A stretch of DNA of 64,000 nucleotides from NCBI GenBank assembly GCA_025618425.1, contig CM046832.1, positions 60,539,087 through 60,603,086 of the forward strand. The letters are read 5' to 3'. Source of the stretch: Heliocidaris tuberculata. Its lineage: Eukaryota; Echinodermata; Echinoidea; Camarodonta; Echinometridae. The position numbers and the translations under genes are program-made. Positions 1 to 12,132 of this stretch are shown here, in pieces; the first letter of the stretch is position 1, and each line of letters begins with the position of its first letter. Below the pieces are notes generated by a model that saw nothing but the letters and a program-made list of their open reading frames with translations, did no database searches and had not been told where the DNA came from.

Positions 1-725
1 TCTCATCATCAAAGCAAATTCTATTTTAACCCCTGTCAATGTCATCTACACAAATATGGTGGCTAATCTTTCATTCCTGATGAACAAAACAACAACAATG
101 CTACATGACATGAAAATGACAAACAGTCAGATTAAATGTCTGCAGCAAGCAAAATGTGAGTATGTGCACTTTGCATCATCATGCAACCCATCAATCTTGC
201 AGTATGCTACATGTATGTTGAATTTCAATTTATCAGCCTTGCCCTTGGGCTGAATATTATCCTTACAGGCCAAGGTAGTTGGCTGGCCAAACACTCACAG
301 TGCACCATGAAGCAATCTCAACACACTTCATTTGTAACTGATAGCCATGACCTCAATACCATGTCCCCAGTCAGCTGTCTGACAACAGCCAGCATTCAGT
401 GGCATGTACACACACATCACTTCATACACGTGATCAATTGAGGATCCCATGCTTTCTCAGTTTCTACCAAAATGATCTACATGTAAGGCACTCCATGTGG
501 CACTGGTTACATAGGTATTCCCAAAGTCTTGACTGCTGCCTTCGTGATTACAATAATACTCCACACACGCAGCAAACAAAACAAAATCAAAACGAAGGAA
601 TATCAAAATGTAAGATATAAAAGCAGCCAGTTATGGATGTTATCTGTAATATATTGGTTGTCATGGGTCATAAGGTCGCCCCCTGTTGTGTAATACATGG
701 TGATTCTACCTTCTGTAGCTCATTT
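1..725. other. Non-coding, no recognisable gene
   Basis: This is AT-rich sequence with only short open frames (up to 86 codons). None has a recognisable motif or plausible splice context. It could be intronic or intergenic; nothing decides between them. Confidence 0.5.
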
Positions 726-729
726 TTAA

Positions 730-1313
730 AGGGAAATCCAACCTTAGTTGCAAGTTGCTTTGAAAGAAAGAGGAAAAATCAGAGAAGCAGATTGGTGACA
801 GTTTGAACAAAATCGGACAAGCAATAAGAAAGTTATGAATTTTTGAAAGTTGTAATCACTATACATATGGAAATTTCAAATTGGCCGAATAGGTAATGTC
901 ACTGTGATGTAGCTGTGGACAACTCCCCCATTCGCTCCAACACACAAAATGACTAAAATGTCACTTTTTTCAAAATGTATTACTCAGTAGGATCTTTTTC
1001 TTTCATGAGGACCTATAACAATATGCTATCTCCAATATATTTTGAGTACTGCCCTGAGGGTAAAAGCGCCTCAAAGAAAACCGCAAATTAATGATATTTT
1101 TGTGTACGACAAATGGGAGAGTTGTCCACAAAAATGTCACAATTGACTGACCAAATTGCCAATTAGAGATTCGCATAGATGTAGTGATCTCATTTTTCAA
1201 ACATCCATAACTTTCTTAGTCCTTGTCCGATTTCTTTCAAACTTTCACCATCCAGTTTTTCTTATTTTTCTGCTTTCATACAAATCATCTTATTTCCAAG
1301 GTTGGATTGCCCT
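730..1313. mobile_element. TTAA-flanked foldback MITE, family A, copy 1
   Basis: The element is 584 bp and bounded on both sides by TTAA (726-729 and 1,314-1,317). It starts AGGGAAATCCAACCTTAG and ends with the near inverse AAGGTTGGATTGCCCT. The inverted similarity continues inward: the motif around 'caaaatcggacaag...aagaaagttatg' in the left half recurs inverted in the right half. The whole unit is therefore a degenerate hairpin with no transposase. An inverted copy of exactly the same length lies at 51,087-51,670. The TTAA target and AGG start fit Kolobok or piggyBac-type mobilisation. Kolobok is favoured because a THAP-bearing TTAA element is present nearby. Confidence 0.85.
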
Positions 1314-2338
1314 TTAACTTTGGAAACCTATACATGTACATTGTATCTCCTTAAGTTACTGAAGTATACATCCTATGATAGCAAAAGCATGTATTTTCTG
1401 AAAGAAAATTGCATAAGGAATCTGCATTTAAATGCAATCAAAAATAGCACAAAGTGTAAAACAAAAGAGTTACAAGGACTTGAATATATGGAATGTTGAT
1501 ATTTGTTGTTACATTTGTTGTTACATTTGTTGTTACATGTATCTCATTGTTTTCATTAGGCCTGAGTCATAACGGTTTTTTTTTTGACCGGTGCCCGCCG
1601 GTGATTTTTCGGCGGAGACCGGCGGACCGATGAAATTTCATGAAAAAATATGCGGTGCAAAAAAGCTGCATATAACGCGCCGCCCGCATCGGGAAAGTAG
1701 CATGTTTTTGATTGTTGAAGAGGGAAAACATGAGAGATCTTAAAAGAACATAATATTTATATTACAAGTAGGCTTGAGTCATAACAGTTTGTTTTTTTTG
1801 ACCGGCGTCCGCCGGTGATTTTTCGGCGAGACTGGCAGACCGTTGAAATAAAGAAATACCGGTACATAAAGAAATTCAGTGTTAATGAAAGACTTTGAAA
1901 ATCAACCAGTTTAAGAATTAAATTCCCTTATCTATATTAGAACTTTCTCATGATATTAAATTTCAAACCATTAATCAACCAAGTGGGACTATGGAAATAA
2001 GATTACCGAGCAGGATTTCTCAATTTTCTTGCTTGAATTTATCGGCCCGTAACATTATGATATTGTTGCATTCTGTATACGTGTATGGGCGCTGCCATCT
2101 TTTATCTGTTTGTTTGCAACTCGTAATTACTCCACTAGAGTTAGCCTGGAGTTAGCGCCATCTCGGGGCAAGGTGCGCAGAATCGTACTAGCAGCGCTCA
2201 CACAGAATTCAACAATAATATACGGGCCGATAAATTCAAGCAAGAAAATTGAGAAATCTTGCTCGGTGATCTTATTTCCATAGTCCCACTTGGTTGATTA
2301 AAGGATTGAAATTTAATATCATGTGAAAGTTTCAATAT

Positions 2339-3245
2339 AAACAAGTGAATGAGTAAATTACGCAATGCGTAATAAATGTCCCCGCCGGAAGTGCAGATCT
2401 GTGGAAATAAACTAGCCTGAACCTTAAAACTTCAGTGAAAAACTTAAGTGAATAAAATAATAATGTTACTGCATGCAAAAGAAGAGAATACCAACAATGC
2501 ATGTATACAACTGAAATATAAAACATGAAAACATTATGAACCTTCAGCCATTTTGAATAAATTGGCATAAATTTGCATGAATAATGAATTTCAAAATTCT
2601 GTGTAGAAGTTTGGAAGCCCCCACCCAGCCCTATCAGATAAAACAATCGGAATCAAAATCCGATGTGAAATAGAGGAGAAGTAGCATTTTTCGTCAATTT
2701 TGAATAAATTTGCATAAATTTGCATAATTAATGAATTTCAAAATTCTGTGTAGAAGTTTGGAAGCCCCCACCCAGCCCTATCAGATAAAACAATCGGAAT
2801 CAAAATCCGATGTGAAATAGAGGAGAAGTAGCATTTTTCGTCAATTTTGAATAAATTTGCATAAATTTGCATAATTAATGAATTTCAAAATTCTGTGTAG
2901 AAGTTTGGAAGCCCCCACCCAGCCCTATCAGATAAAACAATCGGAATCAAAATCCGATGTGAAATAGAGGAGAAGTAGCATTTTTCGTCAATTTTGAATA
3001 AATTTGCATAAATTTGCATAATTAATGAATTTCAAAATTCTGTGTAGAAGTTTGGAAGCCCCCACCCAGCCCTATCAGATAAAACAATCGGAATCAAAAT
3101 CGGCCAAGAAATGACGGAGAAGTAGCATTTTCTAACATTTGAGCACACACGGACAGACGGACGGACGGACGGACACACACACACACGCACACACGAACGG
3201 AGCCCGTTTCATAGTCCCCTCGCGAACTTCGTTCGGCGGGGACAA
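2339..3245 (+). mobile_element. Pearl/Helentron-like element with 147-bp tandem core, copy 1
   Basis: A conserved left block (ACAAGTGAATGAGTAAATTA...) is followed by about four tandem units of 147 bp; 'tcgtcaattttga' recurs at 2,691, 2,838 and 2,985. Then come (GGAC)n and (AC)n microsatellites and a short right block. TGTCCCCGCCG near the left end and CGGCGGGGACA at the right end are inverted to each other. Left block, tandem core, ACGG-type microsatellite and right block is the layout described for bivalve pearl elements and related Helitron-derived (HINE) elements. That assignment is inference. A second copy in the same orientation lies at 57,345-58,275. Open frames inside are not protein genes. 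Confidence 0.65.
2555..3110. repeat. 147-bp tandem repeat array
   Basis: There are about four units, nearly identical except for the last, which diverges after 'aatcaaaatc'. Each contains the doubled phrase 'aaatttgcataaatttgcat' (reduced in the first). It forms the core of the pearl-like element. Confidence 0.9.
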
Positions 3246-3535
3246 TAAGGAAATTTAGTTCTTAAAACTGGTTAATTTTCAAAGTCTTTGACACTGTGAA
3301 TTTCTTATATATTTCTTTATTTCATCGGTCCGCCGGTGTGCATGAAATTGCACCGGTGACCGGCTGCATCGGTCGGGCGCCGGTGGACCGACCGACTCGA
3401 CTCAGGCCTAGTTTTCATCATAAATTTCTTTCTGCACCCCCCTCCCATGGCAATATTAATGTTATTTTCTTACAGAACACATTCAGATCTTTACAACAAT
3501 GTATAATTTCTAGGATTTATGATCATATTACTTAA

Positions 3536-5029
3536 AGGTTCCCTTCTATGAAATTCTAATTCTTGTTATTTTGTACATGATACTCATCTAAACTGAAAAA
3601 TGACATCCGTTTGCAATGAATACGTATCTGAATATTTTTAAAATAATATTTTCCCCACGTATTCAGGCCTCAACGAGTCTTCTAAGCTCCGCCCCCTTTT
3701 AAACCCCGAATTCTCGTTCTTCGAGCATGATTGACGTGTGACGCCACAAACCGACATCGCCGGTGCTTGTTTACAATATCTTGCATATATCACGCGTGCA
3801 AACTAACTTGCAGTTATATACCACCTCGAAAACCACCTCTAAATCGAAGTATGCCGCAACGCTGTGTCTTTGCAGGTTGCAGCAACATCACAAAGGAGGG
3901 TGTAAGTCTACATTTATTCCTCAAAGACCCAAATATTAGAAGAAAATGGACCTCAAAAGTGAAACTAACTCGCGTCAATTGGAAGGGCCGAGTGACCGCA
4001 GTGTCCGTGTGTTCCGAGCACATTTGTGCGGAGGACTTCCTCGATAGTACGGGGCTGCATGCGGCGTTTGGCATCAAGAAGAGGCCGTCCCTGAAGCAAG
4101 ATGTCATCCCCAAAATCAAACTTGATCTATATACGGTATCTATTGATCATATATCTATTGATCAACTATCACTGTACCTACACTAACTTAGTCTACCGGT
4201 ACTTATTATTCATAGCAGCACAATGAAAACATGCAAGGTAACAGGAGAGCTAAGGGTTTTCTGGATATCAATGTTAGAATTTACTAGAAACAAAACGCTA
4301 CCACCCCATGCACCAGTAAAACCCTACCCAAGCCCAGGCCAGGCAGGGTCAGCAGGCGAACGACCGAACGGCACGGCGTGTACACCTGCGCACGTCGAGC
4401 TCACTGCCTCGATCAGCTATCAGCTCAGCCTCATCAGGACTGGGGCATTTTGCAAGCGCAAACAAGATTCATAATTAGTGGATATGCGTAAATTAAAATT
4501 TAATCGGCAATCTAATTATCAAAAGGAATTACTAGTTATAATTCCCAAGTCTCCCGTCGATATCTTCTCCGTTATTGAAATCAGGGACGTCTCTGTCATA
4601 TAATCAGAATCCGACATGTCTGGTTCAAACAAATACGGCCGTGCCCCTAATTCCTCTTTTATTTCTTCTGTCTGAAGAAGATGTTATCGTTCGTTGATAT
4701 AGGATTAAAAAAAAACTAAAATGAAGGGCTGTAATGGCACGAAGTCGAAGCTAGGACACGAAGTCGAAGCTAGGATCTACACGAAGTTCAATAGCCTACA
4801 CACACACTTTCAGCTTGCGTGGAGTCAAGCATTCTGAGTGTGACGTCACATGACGTCATCGATCGCTGGACCGATTTTCCAAAATTTTTAGGGGCGTTCC
4901 CAATTAATTTTTTATTTTCAAGTTTACAGATTAATGAATGGAATTCAGGTAAAATGGTTGACAGATCTGGATTCACAGTAGAAAAGTCTACTAATTGAAG
5001 TTCCTTTGTAATTCCATAAAAGGGAACCT
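3536..5029 (+). mobile_element. Kolobok-type DNA transposon with THAP frame, copy 1
   Basis: The element is 1,494 bp and flanked by TTAA (3,532-3,535 and 5,030-5,033). Its ends are inverted: left AGGTTCCCTTCTATGAAATT, right AATTCCATAAAAGGGAACCT. It carries a THAP zinc-finger frame (3,851-4,186). TTAA target duplications, RGG-type termini and a THAP-bearing protein together are diagnostic of the Kolobok superfamily. No catalytic transposase domain is visible, so this copy looks internally deleted or non-autonomous. An 18-19-bp unit around 'acacgaagtcgaagctagg' is duplicated near 4,738-4,776; copy 2 has it once. Compared with copy 2 it has about 47 extra bases near 4,426-4,472. Confidence 0.85.
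3851..4186 (+). CDS. THAP-domain protein of Kolobok element (N-terminal part only)
   Basis: This 111-codon frame starts with MPQRC, the usual THAP start with a C2CH cysteine at residue 5. An in-frame ATG at 3,731 would add 40 residues, but the family begins at MPxxC, so 3,851 is preferred. Zinc ligands visible are C5, C10, C54 and H57, with conserved P27, W33 and F63. P87 lies in the AVPTF-like segment (KQDVIPKI). THAP domains bind DNA, and in Kolobok they are the presumed terminal-repeat recognition module. The frame ends soon after the domain. No RNase-H-like catalytic region follows inside the element, so this is either a truncated transposase or a first exon whose downstream exons were lost. 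Transposition activity is not supported. Confidence 0.7.
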   Translation: MPQRCVFAGCSNITKEGVSLHLFLKDPNIRRKWTSKVKLTRVNWKGRVTAVSVCSEHICAEDFLDSTGLHAAFGIKKRPSLKQDVIPKIKLDLYTVSIDHISIDQLSLYLH

Positions 5030-5033
5030 TTAA

Positions 5034-6489
5034 ATAACTACACAAATTTTAGCCCAAAATTCAAACATTTTTATGAGTCACTGTATTAAGTGTTGCATAA
5101 TATATATATCACTGAACTGTCATACTTAATCTTTAATCATAAAAGAGTAAAGCTAGGTATAATAGCTTTAATGTGGTACCAAAAATGTAGTCATATGCAA
5201 AGTTTTGACAAAAATATTAACATTTTCCCCTAAATTGACCAAAATTTCAATTTCCCTAAATTGACTTTGTATAGGCACTGCCAATTTTGACTTGAAATTC
5301 CCAGGATTTCATTTTTAGACACTACTTTTGCTTAATGAAACTTAATTTTCAAATAATAATAAAAACAAAAATACCAAAATATATAGTCATATGCCAAGTT
5401 TTGACAAAAATATTAACACTTTTCAAAACATTACACAAAAAATTGAATTTCCCTATTGACTTAGTACATGTACCATGTGGTGCCACTTCTGCCACCACCC
5501 CTAGCCTTCTACATGTAACTTTAAAATGTTGCAACTCCTGTTATAACCTACACCAATGAAATTTTGCAAGCAAATGGCATATCAATACATCTTTAAAATG
5601 ATAACAAATGCGTTATGGTACTGTACATACATGTAGTACAAAGGTGTAACAAAACCACCCTTTCTTGGGGCGAGCTCATGACACATGACCTGATAGACAA
5701 AGCACATTTTACTTGTTATATGGTTCAACAATACACCCTCCATCACTTCATGCGTTAAGATGTTTACAAGCTGATGTCATCCATCACTATTTCCAAGATG
5801 AAGTGGTATGATGATCTGAGGCTGAGCTGATGCAACATATCCATTGTCGAATATTAGACAAACAACTGACACGTGCATCCCATGCATGATAGGCCCTGGA
5901 TATGGGTGTAATGTTTCCCTAACCTGGCTTCAAGCAGAGCGAGGTTACCCTTTCGCATTTCCTTGAAAAAATTATTCAAAATATGTCTAGATTTGATTTT
6001 AAAGGCATTATGTTGAGAGACTATTGCTATCGTAAAAAAATTTAGAAGCGCAGAGTTCCAGTATGTTAACAGGGCATTTGGGGGCATACAGTGTACATAT
6101 ATGCAATTCATTTCAAATAATTTTATTTCAATACAATTGATTTTATTTCAATACAATCACTTGTTCCAGCCATAAATTCGGAAAAATATATTTCAATTTA
6201 AAATAAAAATCTTGTATCATGATCAAATTCAAGTCCAGTCCATTTTTTTAACTAGTTGCTATAAAACAAAATAATAACAAGATATCCACTCATGAGAAAG
6301 GAGGCATTGACATTTTGAAATCGCAAAACAAAACTGGACAGCTTTTCCTCTCAGTTACATGACTTTAATAATTTTATTTAAACAAGAATTCAACAAGCCA
6401 CCTCCTGCGGGTCGTATTTTACATCAAAATCAAAAAGAATTTTTCTCTAATGGGCACAACGTATACGCAGTGTAGCCCTATTCAGCCAC
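5034..6489. other. Non-coding; downstream of small minus-strand gene
   Basis: No gene or clear repeat is seen. The part nearest 6,489 would be the 3' untranslated region of the 6,490-8,557 gene. On the minus strand, AATAAAA-type signals occur near 6,121-6,150. Confidence 0.4.
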
Positions 6490-8557
6490 TTAAATAAAGA
6501 GGGAGAAAAGGAAAAAAATTGATGCTTCAGTTTCTGCGGCAATGGTTATTATAATTTGTGAAAGTGCTGCAGCTGCAGTTACTTGTGCAATCTTCTTCAT
6601 AGCATCCTGCTTTCTACTCATGTTCTCCACCAGCAGTGTATCCTGACAAAAGAAAGACATCTTTCAGTCAGCTGGCAGAAAGACTAAAGGCCAATGTAAT
6701 CAACATGTAACATAAATCCCAAGCCTGGAATGTACATGTACATGTATGTATCTGGAGCCAGCTGGTTTAAGGCAATCAATCCAACTATAATTCATCAGCC
6801 AGCCAGTGTGGATAAATTATGAATGCTTCCTTCTAAGATCCTCAAACCTCAATTAAATTATTCATTACCCGATCAAATAAAACAATTTATTACCCTATTT
6901 GGATTTCAATTGCTCTTTTGAGAGATTCCTGCTATCTCTGAGCACTCAACTCTTTATCAATATTTACAGTCAGGAGAACCATACCTGTATCTCTAGGTTG
7001 GTTAGAGACATTGCCTGATACAGCCTAAATTAATGATAAAAATTGTTTGAGTATACATGTATTGCACTTGAGAGGAAATGTCAATAAGCTGTTCTTATTC
7101 TAAATTGCTGGTCATGAGAGATGAAAAAAATGAATACTCATGCCCTACAATTTACTGGAACCAAATCATTGGAATGATGCAGATCTATTTTCATTTCTTT
7201 TATTTTTTCATAATTTTAAACAAAAATGGAAATGGTATGCATCATGATCAATAAAAAGCACTTCAAAATCTTGTCCCTATTCACCCTGATTTTCCGATTC
7301 ACCCAATTCACATTGCTCTTAAAATCGATTTCAAGGGGGTTACACTCAGGACCACAATCGTTTAAAAAGGTAACGTTTCCTGATTTTAAGGGAAATTCCA
7401 CCCGATATCAAGTTGGTTTTAAAAGAAGCAGAAAAATTAAAGAAACAGATCAATGAACGTTTTAGCAAAATCCGATAAGAAATAAAGAATTTTTGAAGTT
7501 GTATTCAATCAAACACAAATTGGCAACTCCCTGACGTACATGTATATGTATCTTGGGAGCTCCTCTCCCATTTGCCCTGTACCCAAATAATCATTAATTT
7601 CCATTTTCCCTCTAAAGAAAATTCAATCATATACTGTATGCTCCTTAGATATAATCATTGCTTATATGTTTTTACACATCTGTATGAAACAAATCTATTC
7701 CTTCATAAAAAACTAAGAAAATGAAAATTTATGAGATTTTCTGCACTGAACAAATGGGCTAGGAGCTGGCAAGATACGTCCCGGAGTTGCTAATTTGTGT
7801 TTGATAGATTACAACTTCAAAAATTCATAACTTTCCTATTTCGTATTGGATTTGCTCAAACTTTCACTGATCTATTTCTCTTGTTTTTCTTCTTTTATTA
7901 GAATCAACTTAGTACAAGGGTGGACTTTCCCTTTAAAGAGAACAAGAGAGGTTTTTGTAAAAACCATCACACAGACTGTACATGCCTACATTCCTTGATT
8001 CCTGAACAAATCTTGCATTTCCTTGTTCCTTTGAAAAACAGTAATTTGTGGTTTGTGTTGTCTATTGAACAGAAACCAGAACAGTGTTTGGAAAATCAAA
8101 GTAATTTCTGACAGTGTAGACTGTATGAGTCAATTATTTGATTGGCTTATCGCCAGTGAAACAGTCCTTAAAAAATGTAGTAAAACAGACATCAAACATC
8201 CTTCTGTCGTTGGCAAAACTACACAGCTGTATATTATAAAAAATGAAATCTTGCAGTAAATACACACAAATAAAAAATTCTCCTTCAAATGACGGGTTCA
8301 CCTCTATCCTCTTTAGCACTTGTTTACAATGTAAATATGTGCTGTCACTTGCAAGCATGAAAAGGAAGGAAGAGAACTAGTGTAGAAATGTACTGTACAA
8401 GATTCAAAACACTACTGGATATTTAATGAGTAGAGATGTGAAATCTGAAAATAAAACAAAAGTTTTAAAAGATTTTTTTTATTTTTAGAAAAACATCAGA
8501 TATACTCACTTCCATTTTCATTCTTGCATAAGTATACAGGATTCCAATAATTCCCAT
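6490..8557 (-). CDS. Small unrecognised three-exon protein, 76 codons
   Basis: Minus-strand exons are 8,557-8,510, 7,014-6,985 and 6,642-6,490. All introns are phase 0 with GT/AG ends (donors gtgagt and gtatgg; acceptors after tatcag and gtcag). The product starts MGIIGILYTYARMKME, continues AMSLTNLEIQ and DTLLVENMSRKQDAMKKIAQ, then an alanine-rich and isoleucine-rich stretch, and ends FFLFSLFI. The N-terminus is hydrophobic. The middle looks helical or coiled, and the C-terminal 25 residues are apolar, which suggests membrane association. I do not recognise the family. A stop (TGA) lies in frame 9 bases before the ATG, which supports this start or an unseen upstream splice. The exon at 15,812-15,957 could belong to the same transcription unit, but its phase does not join directly to the 8,557 exon. 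The second intron is short (342 bp) and the first holds a TTAA-type MITE. Confidence 0.45.
7390..7932. mobile_element. TTAA-flanked foldback MITE, family B
   Basis: The left end GGGAAATTCCACCC follows TTAA at 7,386-7,389. The right end GGGTGGACTTTCCCT precedes TTAA at 7,933-7,936. Inverted similarity extends inward ('aatccgataagaaata' left against 'tttcgtattggatttgctcaaa' right). It lies in the first intron of the small gene. One A of the expected AGGG start seems to be missing on the left. Confidence 0.7.
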
Positions 8558-11500
8558 TATTAGTCATGATGCTGATCTTTAAGAAACACTGATATCCAGT
8601 TCAAAAGTTTTGTACAGCAGCTTACTTCATAAGAGAAAAAAATCTGGATAAAGTTGTAGCATTCCACATCTACATACAGTGTGTGACAGCGAGAGAGAAA
8701 TAAATGCAGAGGAAATAGACATCCACTACATTAGGGGTGGTCTTTTGTAAAGCACTGAGGCAGAAATAAGCTTTCCCTGCAAGGCTGGAGTCTGCTCTCT
8801 TCTGTACATTCAATTGTTATTGAGTGGTGTAAACAGAACAACCAGCTCACAACTCCATGATGCAATGTAAATGTGACCCCCAATCAGCTGTGAACATGCG
8901 ACCATGCCTTTGCTTTGCTTTTCTTTCCTCACACGCACGCACGCACGAAGGCACGCACAGCAGTGCAGACATCAATGACTGCTCATAAAACCAGCATGAC
9001 ACACCTCTGAGAACATGTCATTAATATTCAGAAGTATGAGAGGGAGTTCAGAGAAATAAGGAATCAATAACGTAGGGCCTATTGACATGCAGTGATATCC
9101 AAAGATCTGAATACAGTATATACCTATACTCCCAAAGAGAACAAAGAATAGAAATAGACTGTCTGAAAAGGGTGTTCCTATTCAATACATCAATATTGGT
9201 ACTGGGTATCCTGGCAGAGGTTGCATGTTCTGCTGCCCTCTATGGGCTAAAACCTTATAAATCCAAGCACTTTTTTGTTTGCTTTCAAATCTAGTAGTTT
9301 ACCATTCAATTCGATTTAAGAAGTTTTGTTTAAGTTTAAGTTTTTAAAACTCATAAGCAATTCCCCAAAGAATAAGTGGAACTTCCCAAATCAAATGAGA
9401 CAGACACATTTCCATAGAGAATGATTGATGTGATTTTGATTATAAATAAAGAGAAAAGAAATTGTCTTCAACAATGAGCCATTTCTCCATTAGCCCTTTC
9501 AAGACAATTGACCACATTTTGTGGTTTGGCTTAATAAGTTTTGATTCAGAGCTCTAAAAAATATACCAGATGTATGAGTAGAAAGAGCAAAAATTTCTGC
9601 ACATGCTATGTCCATTTTTGTCACATGACCATATTGCATTTGATGTCAGGAATTTTAAAAAGGAGAATAAGCTTCAAAATCCTTAAATTGGCAACACAAT
9701 GAGAGATTCAAAATCATTGTTTTTCATCAAAATTGGCAATTTTTTCAACGTATCAATAAAATCACTAACCATGTTTATTATTCTAAAAGACATTACACCT
9801 ATTAGAACCATCTAGCACTAAAAGAAAAATATTATTGTTGCCAATTTGAAGAACGAAATGTGATCAATTTATCCCTTGAATAATTCCTGTCCTGAAAGGG
9901 TTAGCAGGAAACATGAAGCTAAAAATTGTCTGAGATATACATTGCTACATGTACATGTAACTTACAGCCAAATTATAAAAGAATGTTGTGCTCATTTAAT
10001 TCATGAATATCTGCATTCTTTTATTTAGAAAGAAAACATGACTCTGTAATTCCAATCTACATTGTAGATCCAACAGTAGAAAAGAGAAGTATGACAAATT
10101 CCAAATTAGTCCTTTGCCAGTAAATCTCACAGATAATGACCTTTGTTTCATTCTCAGCACTTCAAGAAGATTTTAGTACAATTTTGTAATGCTGTTTGCA
10201 CACAATAAAAAATATATACCTGTAAAGCGCTTAGAGACATCGCCGATGTACATGTATTAGGAAATATATAAAAGTGGAATATTATTATCATTAATAAAGT
10301 ACATGTATTTTATACAGGGATAGCTGGACCATGTACATGTACTTTAATACATCACTGTTCATTATTTTAAAAAAGATCTTGATAACCAGTCTTACAAATA
10401 ATAAACCCGCTACATCTCACATGTGAAAATTACATTATAATTTCCAATGGTACCAGTAAAATTACTCTCTGAGGTACCCCCACCTCCCTTTCCCAGCAAC
10501 CTAAGAAATCACCCCGATTGTTGTCAGTGGGTAGTTGTTCAAAGGTTGGTATTCCAGGAGAGAGTTGTCTTGGAATCCTTTCTAGTAATGAGTTTGAAAT
10601 AATGGACACGGTGATGTAATAATGCAGACAATAGGCCCCTACCATATGTAAGTTCATAATAGAGTACAGAAGTGCTAATATCATATTCGCTTGTCCTCCA
10701 AGTTACTGGTTCCAAACAACAGAGCCCGCGCTTGAGGTTCACCGAGCAATCATTCATTCAAGCAAAGGGCTGGAGCAGGGCAAATTCAGTATTTGGCACT
10801 GGTGTGATTACCATGCCAACAAAATTGGAACTTAGCAACCTTCACAACTTGGCCAGTATGAAGTCACATTTCTGTACTCTATACCAAGCTTCTTTGAAGG
10901 CCCTCGTGAACCCTTATTTCAAGTGGAACAAAAAATTTACAAATTAGGTTGTTGTTTTTTACATTTGTACATGTAGCTACATGTATAACCAAATATGACA
11001 TGACAATTTGATCCATTATATGCAGGGCATGACCCTGGACCCTTAATTTTTTAAAATTTAAACAGAGGTCCCATGATTACAGACCTTAAAAATTCAAATG
11101 TATACATGTACTCTAGTGAAAAAAAAAAAGTTAGCGAGGAGGCCTGCAATATACATTTTGTAGATGTGAAATTACTGAGGAAAAATCAAAAAACATGCAT
11201 TTAACTCCATACTCTAATTTTGTAAAGATATGACAATTTTCTTTATTTCTTGTATTTTTTGTATATTTTATTGTATGGGTGGGGGTACATGTACATTTGG
11301 TTATCCCATACAACAGGCCCCTACAAATAAATGCTTTGTACTGATACAATCTTGGAAATTTTATGTATCAACTTGACAGAAATTACCAAACCAAAAGCAT
11401 TAATGCAAATTATGTTTCTTAAAATATCACAATTCTGTTACATGTATGTCATGTTTTCTCCAGTGCTTTCATATCAATTTTTTCCCCTTCTCTTTTCCCC

Positions 11501-11906
11501 CTTCTTCTATTCTTTCCCTTTTTTCCTTACATTTGTTTAAAAACTAAAACTAAAGCTAAAGTAAGCATGTTTCTCCCATTCCCAATATTATTCATAGATT
11601 TAAACTGTAATTTGTCAGTCAAATTATTTTTCACACAGGGTCTATAAAATACAAACTACATGTATAATTTTTAAAAGACTTCTCCATCTATATTTCTCTT
11701 ACCATTTCTAGATCATTTACATGTTAATTGCTTTGATATTGTATATTACCACTGTAAAGAGTGTGTAATGTGAACTTATTCTGTATGACTTCTCATATCA
11801 ATTTAAGATGATTTTCTGTCTCTTCTGTGAGCATTGGGGTGAAAATTTCATTTTCAGATTTTTATGATGAAATTACTCTCAGGTTTTTCATTAATATCTG
11901 AAGTTA
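8558..11906. other. Non-coding stretch with a foldback repeat and CACG microsatellite
   Basis: The stretch holds a CACG/CGCA-rich microsatellite near 8,930-8,960 and the TTAG-flanked inverted-repeat unit 9,494-9,900. No exon could be supported; open frames here are at most 91 codons and without motifs. Confidence 0.4.
9494..9900. mobile_element. Short inverted-repeat element flanked by TTAG
   Basis: Left terminus CCCTTTCAAGACA and right terminus TGTCCTGAAAGGG are inverted with one mismatch. TTAG occurs immediately outside both ends (9,490-9,493; 9,901-9,904). There is no coding content. The family is unknown. Confidence 0.5.
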
Positions 11907-12132
11907 CTACAATTTAGTGCTGTAGCCGATCTGCCGAACCAAACGGAAATTCGCCGAACATGGCACTGCCGAACCGAACCGAACATAATCGTCTCGTTCG
12001 GCAGTTCGGTAAAATAATCAAGACATATTATGAGGCGCAAATAAGTTGGCCATTTGATGCCAAAAATGAGTGGTTCGTGGAACCTTTTAACACACATTTC
12101 ATTGGCGATAGATAGAGAAATAATTGAAATAA

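Larger units (their letters stand above)
1557..3410. mobile_element. hAT-like foldback element with 8-bp target duplication
   Basis: The ends are TAGGCCTGAGTC and its exact inverse GACTCAGGCCTA. They are flanked by the identical 8-mer GTTTTCAT (1,549-1,556 and 3,411-3,418), which is the duplication size typical of hAT transposons. Long inverted arms are visible: for example the tract from 'gaaagactttgaaaatcaaccagttt' near 1,885 recurs inverted near 3,270, and the tract around 1,990-2,060 recurs inverted near 2,220-2,300. The left terminus is present twice (1,557 and about 1,771). The right arm is split by a pearl-like element (about 2,339-3,245). There is no transposase frame, so the element is non-autonomous. 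Confidence 0.8.

Noticed and set aside
1501..1540. Possible CRISPR-like short repeat (acatttgttgtt units)
   Set aside because: It is only three tandem 12-bp units without spacers in eukaryotic DNA.
2332..2646. 104-codon minus-strand frame, repeated at 57,343-57,651
   Set aside because: It is conserved only because it lies in two copies of the pearl-like repeat, and it has no protein motif.
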